Shown here one piece after another: positions 27,307-35,477 of a DNA stretch of 64,000 nt (its first letter is position 1; every line of letters begins with the position of its first letter). The notes below the pieces were generated by a model. The model ran no database searches. It was not told the origin of the DNA and saw only the letters and a list, made by a program, of their open reading frames with translations. This DNA comes from Formosa sediminum (GTDB taxonomy: Bacteria; Bacteroidota; Bacteroidia; Flavobacteriales; Flavobacteriaceae): the NCBI RefSeq assembly GCF_007197735.1, contig NZ_CP041637.1, positions 3,870,787 to 3,934,786 of the forward strand, read 5' to 3'. The translations under genes and the position numbers were made by a program.

Positions 27307-27330
27307 TAATACCTATTTCAAATTGAGCAA

Positions 27331-27369
27331 AAAAAAAGCATTTTGAAATGACTTCAAAATGCTTTTTTT
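27331..27369 (-). terminator. Terminator of the small outer-membrane protein gene
   Basis: A perfect 17-bp stem (27331-27347 with 27353-27369; core gcattttgaa) has a 5-base loop and seven A/T on either edge. It lies 18 bp beyond the stop of the minus-strand gene and could also back up clpB termination on the plus strand. Confidence 0.92.
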
Positions 27370-27387
27370 ACTTTTTAAATTGTACTC

Positions 27388-27819
27388 TTATAGCTTCATA
27401 GTTACACCTATAGCTGGCATAACAGTATTTATACCTCCTGAAAACTCTGCATAAATACCCCATTTATCATTCCAAAACCATCTTCCTCCTACTTGCAAAC
27501 CTAAATCTAGGCTACTATCATCTAAATCATTATCTCCTGTATAAATTGCATAACCTGCATTGGCACCTCCATAAACATCCCATGCATCATCAGTAATTCC
27601 AAAAATTTCATCAAAATAATAGTTTGCTTTAACACCTAAAGTAATCCAATCTAAATCAAAGTCTGTACCTATTCCTGGAGCAATTGTAACATTTTCGTGT
27701 ACAGGAATTTCATAGTTTACACCTACAAGGCCAAAATTTAACTCTTCTCTTGCTTGTCCAAAAACATTTGCAACACTAAAAATCAAGGCAAATGCAAATA
27801 ATACTGTGAATTTTTTCAT
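27388..27819 (-). CDS. Small outer-membrane beta-barrel-like protein
   Basis: A 143-aa exported protein with a signal peptide (FALIFSVANVFGQ). The mature part alternates short aromatic and glycine-rich strands (LGVKANYYFDEIF, VYGGANAGYAIYTG, LQVGGRWFWNDKWGIYAEF) and ends in hydrophobic MPAIGVTMKL, typical of a small 8-strand barrel. It is too short for a porin and has no named domain that I recognise. It stands alone between clpB and smpB. The envelope location is well supported; the function is unknown. Confidence 0.75.
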   Translation of the reverse strand: MKKFTVLFAFALIFSVANVFGQAREELNFGLVGVNYEIPVHENVTIAPGIGTDFDLDWITLGVKANYYFDEIFGITDDAWDVYGGANAGYAIYTGDNDLDDSSLDLGLQVGGRWFWNDKWGIYAEFSGGINTVMPAIGVTMKL

Positions 27820-28072
27820 AATTTGTAATTATATAATTTGATTATCAACAAGGCAAATCTATTAATAAATTAACATTTTCATTAACTGAATCGAGAATTA
27901 TTATAGCGCTTTTACCCCCTTTTATTGCTTTCTTTTTATTAATATGAAATCGCTATAAAATGGATGTGTTTTTAACAAAACACTTAATAACCCTTTAATT
28001 AATATTATCTATTATTAATTAGAAAATATAGTTATTAGAGCCTTAGCATATTAAAATTTATATTTTATTATT

Positions 28073-28080
28073 TACCTTTG
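28073..28080 (+). promoter_or_regulatory. -7 box (TACCTTTG) immediately before smpB
   Basis: It matches TANNTTTG and ends 6 nt before the smpB ATG at 28087, so transcription would begin at or next to the start codon (leaderless mRNA). No clear -33 TTG is seen upstream. Confidence 0.5.
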
Positions 28081-28086
28081 ACATCT

Positions 28087-28545
28087 ATGCAAAATAAAAT
28101 AAACATACAAAATAAGAAAGCTCGTTTTTTATACGAAATCTTAGATAAATATACAGCGGGTATTGTGCTTTCTGGAACCGAAATTAAATCGATTAGAAGT
28201 AGTAAAGCATCTATAGCTGAAAGTTTTTGTGAATTTAACGAACAAGGTGAATTGTTTGTTATAAACATGACAGTTGAAGAATACAAATACGGAAATTATT
28301 ACAACCACAAACCTAAAGCTGAACGTAAATTGCTTTTAAATAAACGCGAGCTAAAAAAGCTTGAAAAGGAAGTTAAAAACAGTGGTTTAACAATTGTCCC
28401 CTTAAAGCTTTTTATAAACGATAATGGCTATGCTAAGCTTAACATTGCTTTAGCAAGAGGTAAAAAATTATACGATAAACGAGAAACGATTAAAGATCGT
28501 GACAACAAACGTAATTTAGATCGTGTAAAGAAAATTTACAAATAA
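28087..28545 (+). CDS. smpB: SsrA-binding protein SmpB
   Basis: A 152-aa OB-fold protein that brings tmRNA to stalled ribosomes for trans-translation. Family motifs are ARFLYEILDKYTAGIVLSGT near the N-terminus, SFCEFNEQGELFVINM, and the basic C-terminal tail KLYDKRETIKDRDNKRNLDR that reaches the decoding centre. The ATG at 28087 is chosen over an in-frame TTG at 28078, because that TTG overlaps the -7 promoter box. It is followed 34 bp later by an M61 peptidase gene, which may be co-transcribed. The assignment is firm. Confidence 0.96.
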   Translation: MQNKINIQNKKARFLYEILDKYTAGIVLSGTEIKSIRSSKASIAESFCEFNEQGELFVINMTVEEYKYGNYYNHKPKAERKLLLNKRELKKLEKEVKNSGLTIVPLKLFINDNGYAKLNIALARGKKLYDKRETIKDRDNKRNLDRVKKIYK

Positions 28546-28579
28546 TCATTTTTCAACTTTATTTTATTACCTCGTAACC

Positions 28580-30124
28580 ATGACCTCTGTTTTTAGAATT
28601 TTAATTTTATCATTTACATTCATTTTGTATTCCTGCGGAAACTCTAAAACCGCAATTACAGAAACACCTAATTTTGATCCTGTTCAGTTTGAAATTAATC
28701 TTTTAGACCGATCTAACGACACGTATAAAGTTACGGTTATACCTCCAACATTAACAAAGCATAATACCATATATCAATTTGCATCAACTGCTCCTGGCAC
28801 TTATCAAGTTATGGATATAGGCCGTTATGTAAAAGCATTTAAAGCTTTTGATAAAAACGGAAATGAATTAGATACCCAACAGATTTCTACCAATCAATTT
28901 CAACTTACATCACCAGAAAAAATCACCAAAATTGAATATCAGATTTCTGAAACATGGGACACCCCTGTTTCTGAAAACCAAATTTATTTAATGTGTGGTA
29001 CATCTCTAGAAAACGATCATACTTTAATTAACGGTCAAGCGGTTTTTGGTTACTTTAAAGACAAACAAAATACTCCTATCACCATTAAATTAAACTATCC
29101 AGACACTTGGTCTGTAGGTACACCTTTATCTCAAAACAGCAAAGGATTATATGTAGCAGAAGATTATGATAAAGTAGTAGATTCGCCTATCTTATTAGGA
29201 AATCTTACCAAAGCATCTATGGATGTTCAAGGTACAAAAGTAGATATTTATACATATTCTAAAACAGGTTTAATCACTTCCAATCAGGTATTAAAATCTA
29301 TGGAAAACATGTTATTATCTGCTAGCGGATTTTTAAATGGTTTACCTGTAAAAAATTATACCTTTTTATTTCATTTTGAAGATAAAACAAATGGGGCTTG
29401 GGAACATTCTTACAGTTCAGAATATATTTACAGAGAAGACAAATGGGAAAATGTAGAACAACAGATTCTAGAAGTTGCTGCTCACGAATTTTTTCATGTT
29501 GTAACACCTTTAAATATTCATAGTGAAATTGTAGATCAGTTTAATTTTATTACACCCGTACCATCAAGACACTTATGGTTATACGAAGGAACTACAGAAT
29601 GGGCTTCACATATGATGTTATTCCGTTCAGGATTAAAATCTACTAATGATTACTTTAAAACATTGTCTAGAAAAATTATGGTCGATTCTAAATATTTCGA
29701 CCCTAAAGTAAGTTTAGAACAACTATCATTAACCTCTTACACCAAAGCTGGAAACAAGCAATATGGAAATATTTACATGCGAGGTGCACTGGTAGCGGGC
29801 CTTATAGATATAAAATTATTAGAACTATCTAACGGTAAACGCGGATACATAGATGTAATTAATGATTTAGCAAAAGAATACGGACCTGACAAACCATTCA
29901 ATGATGCCACGTTTTTTGATACTTTTGTTAAGAAAACCTACCCAGAAATTCAAACTATTATAGACCAATATATTGTACATGCAAACCCATTACCGTTACA
30001 GGAGTATTACAATAAAATTGGTATAACTTACAATCCCGAGACCAACACATTTTCTTTAAATGAATCACCAACTACTACACAATTAAATTTACGTAACAAA
30101 TGGATGGCACCCATTAGCCTTTAA
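28580..30124 (+). CDS. M61 family metallopeptidase lipoprotein
   Basis: A 514-aa protein with a lipoprotein signal (FILYSCGNSKT). Residues about 30-250 are the beta-rich N-terminal M61 domain. The zinc site HEFFH is at residues 302-306 (AAHEFFHVVTPLN), and the downstream LYEGTTEWASHM near 334-345 supplies the third ligand region. Family members are aminopeptidases with preference for glycine or alanine (glycyl aminopeptidase type). The protein ends with only a short segment after the peptidase domain, and no convincing PDZ domain is seen, so it is somewhat shorter than common M61 members. It lies between smpB and a small exported protein gene (12-bp gap), likely in one transcript. Confidence 0.88.
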   Translation: MTSVFRILILSFTFILYSCGNSKTAITETPNFDPVQFEINLLDRSNDTYKVTVIPPTLTKHNTIYQFASTAPGTYQVMDIGRYVKAFKAFDKNGNELDTQQISTNQFQLTSPEKITKIEYQISETWDTPVSENQIYLMCGTSLENDHTLINGQAVFGYFKDKQNTPITIKLNYPDTWSVGTPLSQNSKGLYVAEDYDKVVDSPILLGNLTKASMDVQGTKVDIYTYSKTGLITSNQVLKSMENMLLSASGFLNGLPVKNYTFLFHFEDKTNGAWEHSYSSEYIYREDKWENVEQQILEVAAHEFFHVVTPLNIHSEIVDQFNFITPVPSRHLWLYEGTTEWASHMMLFRSGLKSTNDYFKTLSRKIMVDSKYFDPKVSLEQLSLTSYTKAGNKQYGNIYMRGALVAGLIDIKLLELSNGKRGYIDVINDLAKEYGPDKPFNDATFFDTFVKKTYPEIQTIIDQYIVHANPLPLQEYYNKIGITYNPETNTFSLNESPTTTQLNLRNKWMAPISL

Positions 30125-30136
30125 CATGCTTTTAAA

Positions 30137-30694
30137 ATGAAACAGTTTTTATTAATCTTAAGTTTAAGTCTAGCTATACCAGCTTCTGTATTTGCTCAAA
30201 AAAACAAAGAAGTAGAAATACAGAAAACAGATTACAAACCTTTAGTGGCGTCATTAGAGACCACTTTAGGAACCTTGTATTTATCTGTTTCTGGTGGTAA
30301 AAAAGAAAAAAGAGACTGGGATTTGTTTAAATTTTTATTTAAAGACGATGCAAAATTAATAACTACAGGTGTCGATTATGAAGGCAAATTACAAGCCAAA
30401 TATATGACACCTGAAGAGTATGTAAAATCGTCTAAATCATGGATGTTAAAAAACGGATTCTACGAAAAAGAAATACACCGTATTGTACATACCTATGGCG
30501 ATATAACCCAAGTGTTTAGTACGTTTGAAGCTTTTCATTCTGAAAATGATAAAAAGCCATTTATGAGAGGAGTAAATAGCATTCAACTCTTATTTGATGG
30601 TACAAGATGGTACATTATTAATTTATTGTGGACCAACGAAACTAAAGAGAAACCTATTCCTGCAGAATTTTTACCACAAGATAACGACAATTAA
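30137..30694 (+). CDS. Exported protein, possible NTF2-like fold
   Basis: A 185-aa protein with a signal peptide (LSLSLAIPASVFAQKNK). The mature region contains YLSVSGGKKEKRDWDLFKFL, a TYGDITQVFSTFEAFHSE strand and GVNSIQLLFDGTRWYIINLL. This order of a helix followed by paired strands ending in a W-Y-I-I motif resembles SnoaL/NTF2-like proteins. No catalytic residues can be assigned. It starts 12 bp after the M61 peptidase gene and its stop codon overlaps the convergent pcm stop by 4 bp. The function is unknown. Confidence 0.7.
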   Translation: MKQFLLILSLSLAIPASVFAQKNKEVEIQKTDYKPLVASLETTLGTLYLSVSGGKKEKRDWDLFKFLFKDDAKLITTGVDYEGKLQAKYMTPEEYVKSSKSWMLKNGFYEKEIHRIVHTYGDITQVFSTFEAFHSENDKKPFMRGVNSIQLLFDGTRWYIINLLWTNETKEKPIPAEFLPQDNDN

Positions 30695-31332
30695 TTTTTA
30701 TCTTCTAAAAGCGGTACAAAACGAAATTCTCCAAACTCATGTTTTTCAAATTCTTTTAGACCTTTTCTTACAAAAAGAGTCATCGTTTGTACAGTATCGC
30801 CAACAGGAATAACCAAACGGCCTCCAATTTTTAACTGGCTTAGCAAAGGGGTTGGTACAAAAGGCGCACCTGCCGTTACAATAATACCGTCAAAAGGTGC
30901 TTCCTCTGGCATGCCTTTATACCCGTCTCCAAAAATTAACTTTCGTGGTCTATAACCTAATTTTGGAAGAAACTTACTTGTTTTCTTAAATAACTCTAAT
31001 TGGCGTTCTATACTAAAAACTTTAGCTCCCATTTCGCATAAAACAGCAGTTTGATATCCACTCCCCGTTCCTATTTCTAAAATTTTAGATTCAGGAGTTA
31101 CTTTTAATAATTCGGTTTGAAAAGCTACGGTATAAGGCTGAGAAATTGTTTGATCTGCTGCAATAGGAAATGCTTTATCCTGATAAGCATGATCTAAAAA
31201 ACTGGAATCCATAAACAAATGTCTAGGGATATGCCCAATAGTTTTAAGTACAGTTGCATCTGTAATACCTTTGTTAATTAATATGTTTACTAGTTGTTGT
31301 CTTAATCCTTTATGTTTAAAAGTATCGTTCAA
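30691..31332 (-). CDS. pcm: Protein-L-isoaspartate O-methyltransferase
   Basis: A 213-aa SAM-dependent enzyme that repairs isoaspartyl residues in aged proteins. It has the PCMT signatures IPRHLFMD, the active-site region DQTISQPYTVAFQTELL, the SAM-binding motif I ILEIGTGSGYQTAVL, and the later GAPFVPTPLLSQLKIGGRLVIP. Length is normal. The stop overlaps the stop of the convergent upstream gene by 4 bp. A -7-like TACTTTTG on the minus strand at 31375-31382 lies about 42 nt before the start. Confidence 0.95.
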   Translation of the reverse strand: MNDTFKHKGLRQQLVNILINKGITDATVLKTIGHIPRHLFMDSSFLDHAYQDKAFPIAADQTISQPYTVAFQTELLKVTPESKILEIGTGSGYQTAVLCEMGAKVFSIERQLELFKKTSKFLPKLGYRPRKLIFGDGYKGMPEEAPFDGIIVTAGAPFVPTPLLSQLKIGGRLVIPVGDTVQTMTLFVRKGLKEFEKHEFGEFRFVPLLEDKN

Positions 31333-31410
31333 GGGGATCTGTATTATATAAGTTGAGTAGTTTTATAAGTTTTGCAAAAGTAAATCTTTTATTAAATTTT
31401 TAAATTTTAA

Positions 31411-31443
31411 TTGGCACTTTAAAATCATAAAATCTTATTTTTG
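31411..31443 (+). promoter_or_regulatory. Promoter of the Gfo/Idh/MocA oxidoreductase gene
   Basis: TTG at 31411-31413 and TATTTTTG at 31436-31443 are separated by 22 bp and match the Bacteroidota -33/-7 pattern. The start codon is at 31461, leaving a leader of roughly 10-15 nt. This is the most complete promoter I could find in the window. Confidence 0.65.
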
Positions 31444-31460
31444 TTTAAAACCCTTTAAGA

Positions 31461-32420
31461 ATGTTAAAAGCTGGAGTGCTTGGTGCTGGTCACCTCGGAA
31501 AAATTCATTTAAGACTACTTAATCAATCTGAAAAATACCAACTCGTAGGTTTTTACGATCCCGATGTTAATAATGCTAAAAAAGTTGAAGCTGAATTTGG
31601 TTATAAATTTTTTGAAACTATTGAAGATTTAATAAATGCAGTAGATGTTGTAGATATTGTAACACCTACATTATCTCACTATAAATGTGCAACATTAGCC
31701 ATCTCTAAAAACAAACATATTTTTATTGAAAAACCAATAACTAATACTGTTGAAGAAGCCGAATCTTTACGTACCCTTGTTGCAAAACATAATGTAAAAG
31801 GACAAGTTGGGCACGTAGAACGATTTAACCCTGCATTTACGGCTATTAAAGAAGCCTTAGATAAACCCATGTTTATTGAAGCTCACAGATTAGCAGAATT
31901 TAATCCTAGAGGTACAGATGTCCCTGTGGTGTTAGATTTAATGATTCACGATATTGATGTTATTTTAAGTGTTGTACAGTCTAAAGTAAAACATATTAGC
32001 GCAAGTGGTGTATCTGTAATTAGTGAAACTCCAGATATTGCAAACGCAAGAATTGAATTTGAAAATGGCTGTGTTGCCAACCTTACGGCAAGCAGAATTT
32101 CATTAAAAAATATGCGTAAAACACGTTTTTTTCAGCGTGATGCATACATCTCTGTAGATTTTCTTGAAAAGAAATGTGAGGTTGTAAAAATGAAAGATGC
32201 CCCTGAAGAACCAGGAGATTTTGATATGATTTTACAAAATGCTGAAGGTGTAAAAAAACAAATCTATTTTGCTAACCCTGACGTTGAAAGTAACAATGCC
32301 ATCTTAGATGAGCTAGAAACTTTTGCTGATGCAATTAATAACAACACTAAACCTGTAGTCACTTTACACGACGGTACAGAAGCTTTACGTGTTGCAAATA
32401 TGATTATAGATCAGTTTTAA
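31461..32420 (+). CDS. Gfo/Idh/MocA family NAD(P)-dependent oxidoreductase
   Basis: A 319-aa dehydrogenase. The N-terminal Rossmann domain begins VLGAGHLGKIHLRLL, and the family EKP motif is present (HIFIEKPITNTVEEAE) with its catalytic lysine. The C-terminal domain includes GHVERFNPAF and a histidine-bearing segment MIHDIDVILSV. The substrate, probably a sugar or sugar-like compound, cannot be named. It is followed by hbd with a 57-bp gap and may share its transcript. Confidence 0.88.
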   Translation: MLKAGVLGAGHLGKIHLRLLNQSEKYQLVGFYDPDVNNAKKVEAEFGYKFFETIEDLINAVDVVDIVTPTLSHYKCATLAISKNKHIFIEKPITNTVEEAESLRTLVAKHNVKGQVGHVERFNPAFTAIKEALDKPMFIEAHRLAEFNPRGTDVPVVLDLMIHDIDVILSVVQSKVKHISASGVSVISETPDIANARIEFENGCVANLTASRISLKNMRKTRFFQRDAYISVDFLEKKCEVVKMKDAPEEPGDFDMILQNAEGVKKQIYFANPDVESNNAILDELETFADAINNNTKPVVTLHDGTEALRVANMIIDQF

Positions 32421-32477
32421 AATTTTACTTTGTTAACTTAACGTTCATTTTTTTGTACGTTTAATATTTAAACTATC

Positions 32478-33368
32478 ATGAAACACATTGCTGTAATAGG
32501 TGCTGGAACCATGGGAAATGGTATTGCACATACATTTGCCCAAAGTGGCTTTCATGTTAATTTAATAGATGTTAACGAAATCGCCTTAGATAAAGGTTTA
32601 ACTACTATTGAAAAAAATCTTGACCGTTTAATAGCTAAATCTGTTATTACTGAAACTCAAAAAGCTAACACTTTAAATTTAATAGCGCTTTATACAGATA
32701 TTTCAGAAGGTGCAAAAGAGGCTGATTTAGTAGTTGAAGCCGCCACAGAACAAACTGATTTAAAACTTAAAATTTTTAAACAGCTAAGTAACATTAGTGC
32801 TGAAGATACAATTTTAGCAACCAATACCTCATCTATTTCAATTACACAAATTGCAGCGGTAACAGAACATCCCGAACGTGTAATTGGTATGCATTTTATG
32901 AATCCTGTTCCCATCATGAAATTGGTAGAAGTGATCCGAGGTTACAACACCTCTAACGCTGTTACCAAAACAATCATGGAGCTTTCAAGAACTTTAGGAA
33001 AAGATCCTGTTGAAGTTAATGATTATCCTGGTTTTGTAGCCAACAGGATTTTAATGCCCATGCTAAATGAAGCTATCGAAACCTTGTATAACGGTGTGGC
33101 AGGAGTGAATGAGATTGATACCGTAATGAAGTTAGGAATGGCACATCCAATGGGGCCATTACAATTAGCAGATTTTATTGGATTAGATGTATGTTTATCT
33201 ATTTTAAACGTGATGTACGATGGTTTTAAAAACCCAAAATATGCCCCATGCCCACTTCTGATTAATATGGTAAGAGCAGGAAAATTAGGCATAAAATCTG
33301 GTGAAGGATTTTATGATTATTCTTCATCTAAAAAGGCAGAACAAGTCGCAAATCAATTTTTAAAATAA
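32478..33368 (+). CDS. hbd: 3-hydroxybutyryl-CoA dehydrogenase
   Basis: A 296-aa NAD(P)-dependent dehydrogenase that interconverts acetoacetyl-CoA and 3-hydroxybutyryl-CoA. The Rossmann motif is VIGAGTMGNGIAHTFAQ. The catalytic region contains TNTSSISITQIAA and GMHFMNPVPIMKLVEVI with its conserved histidine, and the C-terminal domain has YPGFVANRILMPMLNEA and GMAHPMGPLQLADFIGLD. Length matches stand-alone HBD enzymes. It lies between the oxidoreductase gene and the YggS-like gene, all in the same direction with short gaps. Confidence 0.94.
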   Translation: MKHIAVIGAGTMGNGIAHTFAQSGFHVNLIDVNEIALDKGLTTIEKNLDRLIAKSVITETQKANTLNLIALYTDISEGAKEADLVVEAATEQTDLKLKIFKQLSNISAEDTILATNTSSISITQIAAVTEHPERVIGMHFMNPVPIMKLVEVIRGYNTSNAVTKTIMELSRTLGKDPVEVNDYPGFVANRILMPMLNEAIETLYNGVAGVNEIDTVMKLGMAHPMGPLQLADFIGLDVCLSILNVMYDGFKNPKYAPCPLLINMVRAGKLGIKSGEGFYDYSSSKKAEQVANQFLK

Positions 33369-33414
33369 CCTCACTTTCAACCTACACAATTCTTTTAAAG
33401 TATAATAAGTTATC

Positions 33415-34080
33415 ATGTCTATTCAACAAAATTTAAATCAAATAAAACAAACATTACCTGAACATGTAACATTAGTTGCCGTTTCAAAAACCAAACCTGT
33501 TAGCGATTTACAAGAAGCTTACAATGCAGGACAACGTATTTTTGGAGAAAACAAAATTCAGGAAATGGTCGAAAAACATGACATGCTTCCTAAAGATATA
33601 GAATGGCATATGATTGGTCATGTACAACGCAATAAAGTGAAATATATGGCTGGATTTGTAAGCTTAATTCATGGTGTTGAAAATGAAAAATTATTAAAAG
33701 AAATAAATAAACAAGCAGCTAAACACAATCGAATAATAGATTGTTTGTTACAAATAAAGATTGCTGAAGAAGACTCTAAATTTGGAATGACAGAAGCGGA
33801 AGCTTTACAAATTTTAAAATCAAATGACTTTACGCAACTAAAGCATGTAAATATTGTTGGTGTTATGGGTATGGCAACTTTTACTGAGAATGAATCTCAA
33901 ATAAAAAGTGAATTTACCCAATTAAAAACTATATTTAATACTTTAAAAACACACCATAAACATCCTACTCAATTTAAAACTATATCTATGGGAATGAGTG
34001 GCGATTATCAAATGGCTATTACTTGTGGTAGTACAATGGTACGCATAGGAAGTAGTATTTTTGGGGTTCGGAATTATTAA
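33415..34080 (+). CDS. YggS/PROSC family PLP-binding protein
   Basis: A 221-aa alanine-racemase-fold protein that binds pyridoxal phosphate and helps keep vitamin B6 balance. It has no known catalytic activity. The PLP lysine is in LVAVSKTKP near the N-terminus. Other family segments are FGENKIQEM, WHMIGHVQRNKVKYM, GMSGDYQMAI and the C-terminal TMVRIGSSIFG. Length and motifs are normal. The nuclease gene downstream begins at about 34094, 13 bp after this stop. Confidence 0.94.
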   Translation: MSIQQNLNQIKQTLPEHVTLVAVSKTKPVSDLQEAYNAGQRIFGENKIQEMVEKHDMLPKDIEWHMIGHVQRNKVKYMAGFVSLIHGVENEKLLKEINKQAAKHNRIIDCLLQIKIAEEDSKFGMTEAEALQILKSNDFTQLKHVNIVGVMGMATFTENESQIKSEFTQLKTIFNTLKTHHKHPTQFKTISMGMSGDYQMAITCGSTMVRIGSSIFGVRNY

Positions 34081-34093
34081 TTTTTAAGCAGAT

Positions 34094-35473
34094 ATTATTT
34101 ACGCAATTTTAGACATAGAAACCACTGGTGGTAAGTTTAATGAAGAAGGCATTACAGAAATAGCAATCTATAAATACGATGGTCATACTGTTGTAGATCA
34201 ATTTATATCTTTAATAAATCCAGAACGAGACATACAGCCTTTTGTAGTTAAACTAACAGGTATAAACAGTAACATGCTTAAAAATGCACCCAAATTTTAC
34301 GAGGTAGCTAAGCGCATTATTGAAATCACCCAAGATTGTATAATTGTTGCTCACAATTCTGAATTTGATTATCGCATATTACGTACAGAGTTTAAACGTC
34401 TAGGTTACGATTATAAGCGCCAAACCCTTTGTACTGTAGAATTATCAAAAGATTTAATTCCAGATCAACCCTCTTATAGCTTAGGGAAATTAGTAAGATC
34501 TTTAGGCATTCCTGTAACCGATAGGCATCGTGCAAATGGAGATGCTTTGGCTACAGTAAAATTATTTAAACTGCTTCAAGCTAAAGATACCAGTAAACAT
34601 ATTATTCAATCTTCTGTAAAAGATGCTGTAAATCCAAAAAAACTAGACAGTAAACTTATTGATATTGTTGAGACACTGCCTACAGTAACTGGTGTATATT
34701 ACATACATAAAGAAGGGGGCGACATAATTTACATTGGGAAAAGCCGAAACATTAAACGCCGTGTAAATCAACATTTCACTGCAACTAATACCAAATCAAA
34801 AAAAATTCAACTTCATGTAACCGCAGTAACTTTTGAAGAGACAGGAAGTGAATTAATTGCTTTATTAAAAGAAAGTGAAGAAATTAAACGTGTAAAACCT
34901 ATTTACAATCGCTCTAGAAAACGCACACATTTTACTCATGCTCTTTACGCATTTAAAGACAAACACGGTTATATAAATTTAAAAATTGATATTGCAGATG
35001 GACGTAAACACCCTATTACAACTTTCAGTAATAAACAAAGTGCAGTACATTTTTTAGAACGTGCCGTAGATACTTATAAATTATGCTTACAGCTTACAGG
35101 TTTAGAAACAAACATCCCTGATAAACCTTGTTTTAACCACAATATTAAAACCTGCAATGGCTCTTGTGTTAACGAAGAACCCGTACAAGATTATAATATA
35201 CGTGTCCAAGAATTATTAGACAAAAATAGTTATGCACATAAAAACATGCTTATTTTAGATCGTGGCAGAACAATAGAAGAACGTAGTGCTGTTTACATTA
35301 AAGACGGTCAGTTTGAAGGCTTAGGTTTCTTTAATTTAAACTATCAAATACATAATATTAAAGTGTTAGAATCCATTATAACCAAAATGGAGAACAATAG
35401 AGATGCACAGCATATTATACAAAGTTATTTACGGAGTCATAAAAACTTAAAAACAATAGAACTCACCCAATAA
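34094..35473 (+). CDS. DEDDh exonuclease / GIY-YIG endonuclease fusion, apparent ATT start
   Basis: About 459 aa. The N-terminal exonuclease has motif I YAILDIETTGG, motif II VAHNSEFDYRIL and motif III RHRANGDA, as in the DnaQ/PolIII-epsilon group. A GIY-YIG domain from about residue 200 (GVYYIHKEGGDIIYIGKSRN) resembles UvrC and Cho, so a role in repair incision and trimming is likely. The frame is open back to TAA at 34085, yet no ATG, GTG or TTG lies before motif I. The first ATG (34274, codon 61) would remove the DIE catalytic motif. ATT at 34094, giving M-I-Y-A-I-L-D, fits the expected N-terminus best. Either ATT is used, or the start is mutated and the gene silenced. Confidence 0.85.
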   Translation: MIYAILDIETTGGKFNEEGITEIAIYKYDGHTVVDQFISLINPERDIQPFVVKLTGINSNMLKNAPKFYEVAKRIIEITQDCIIVAHNSEFDYRILRTEFKRLGYDYKRQTLCTVELSKDLIPDQPSYSLGKLVRSLGIPVTDRHRANGDALATVKLFKLLQAKDTSKHIIQSSVKDAVNPKKLDSKLIDIVETLPTVTGVYYIHKEGGDIIYIGKSRNIKRRVNQHFTATNTKSKKIQLHVTAVTFEETGSELIALLKESEEIKRVKPIYNRSRKRTHFTHALYAFKDKHGYINLKIDIADGRKHPITTFSNKQSAVHFLERAVDTYKLCLQLTGLETNIPDKPCFNHNIKTCNGSCVNEEPVQDYNIRVQELLDKNSYAHKNMLILDRGRTIEERSAVYIKDGQFEGLGFFNLNYQIHNIKVLESIITKMENNRDAQHIIQSYLRSHKNLKTIELTQ

Positions 35474-35477
35474 CCCA

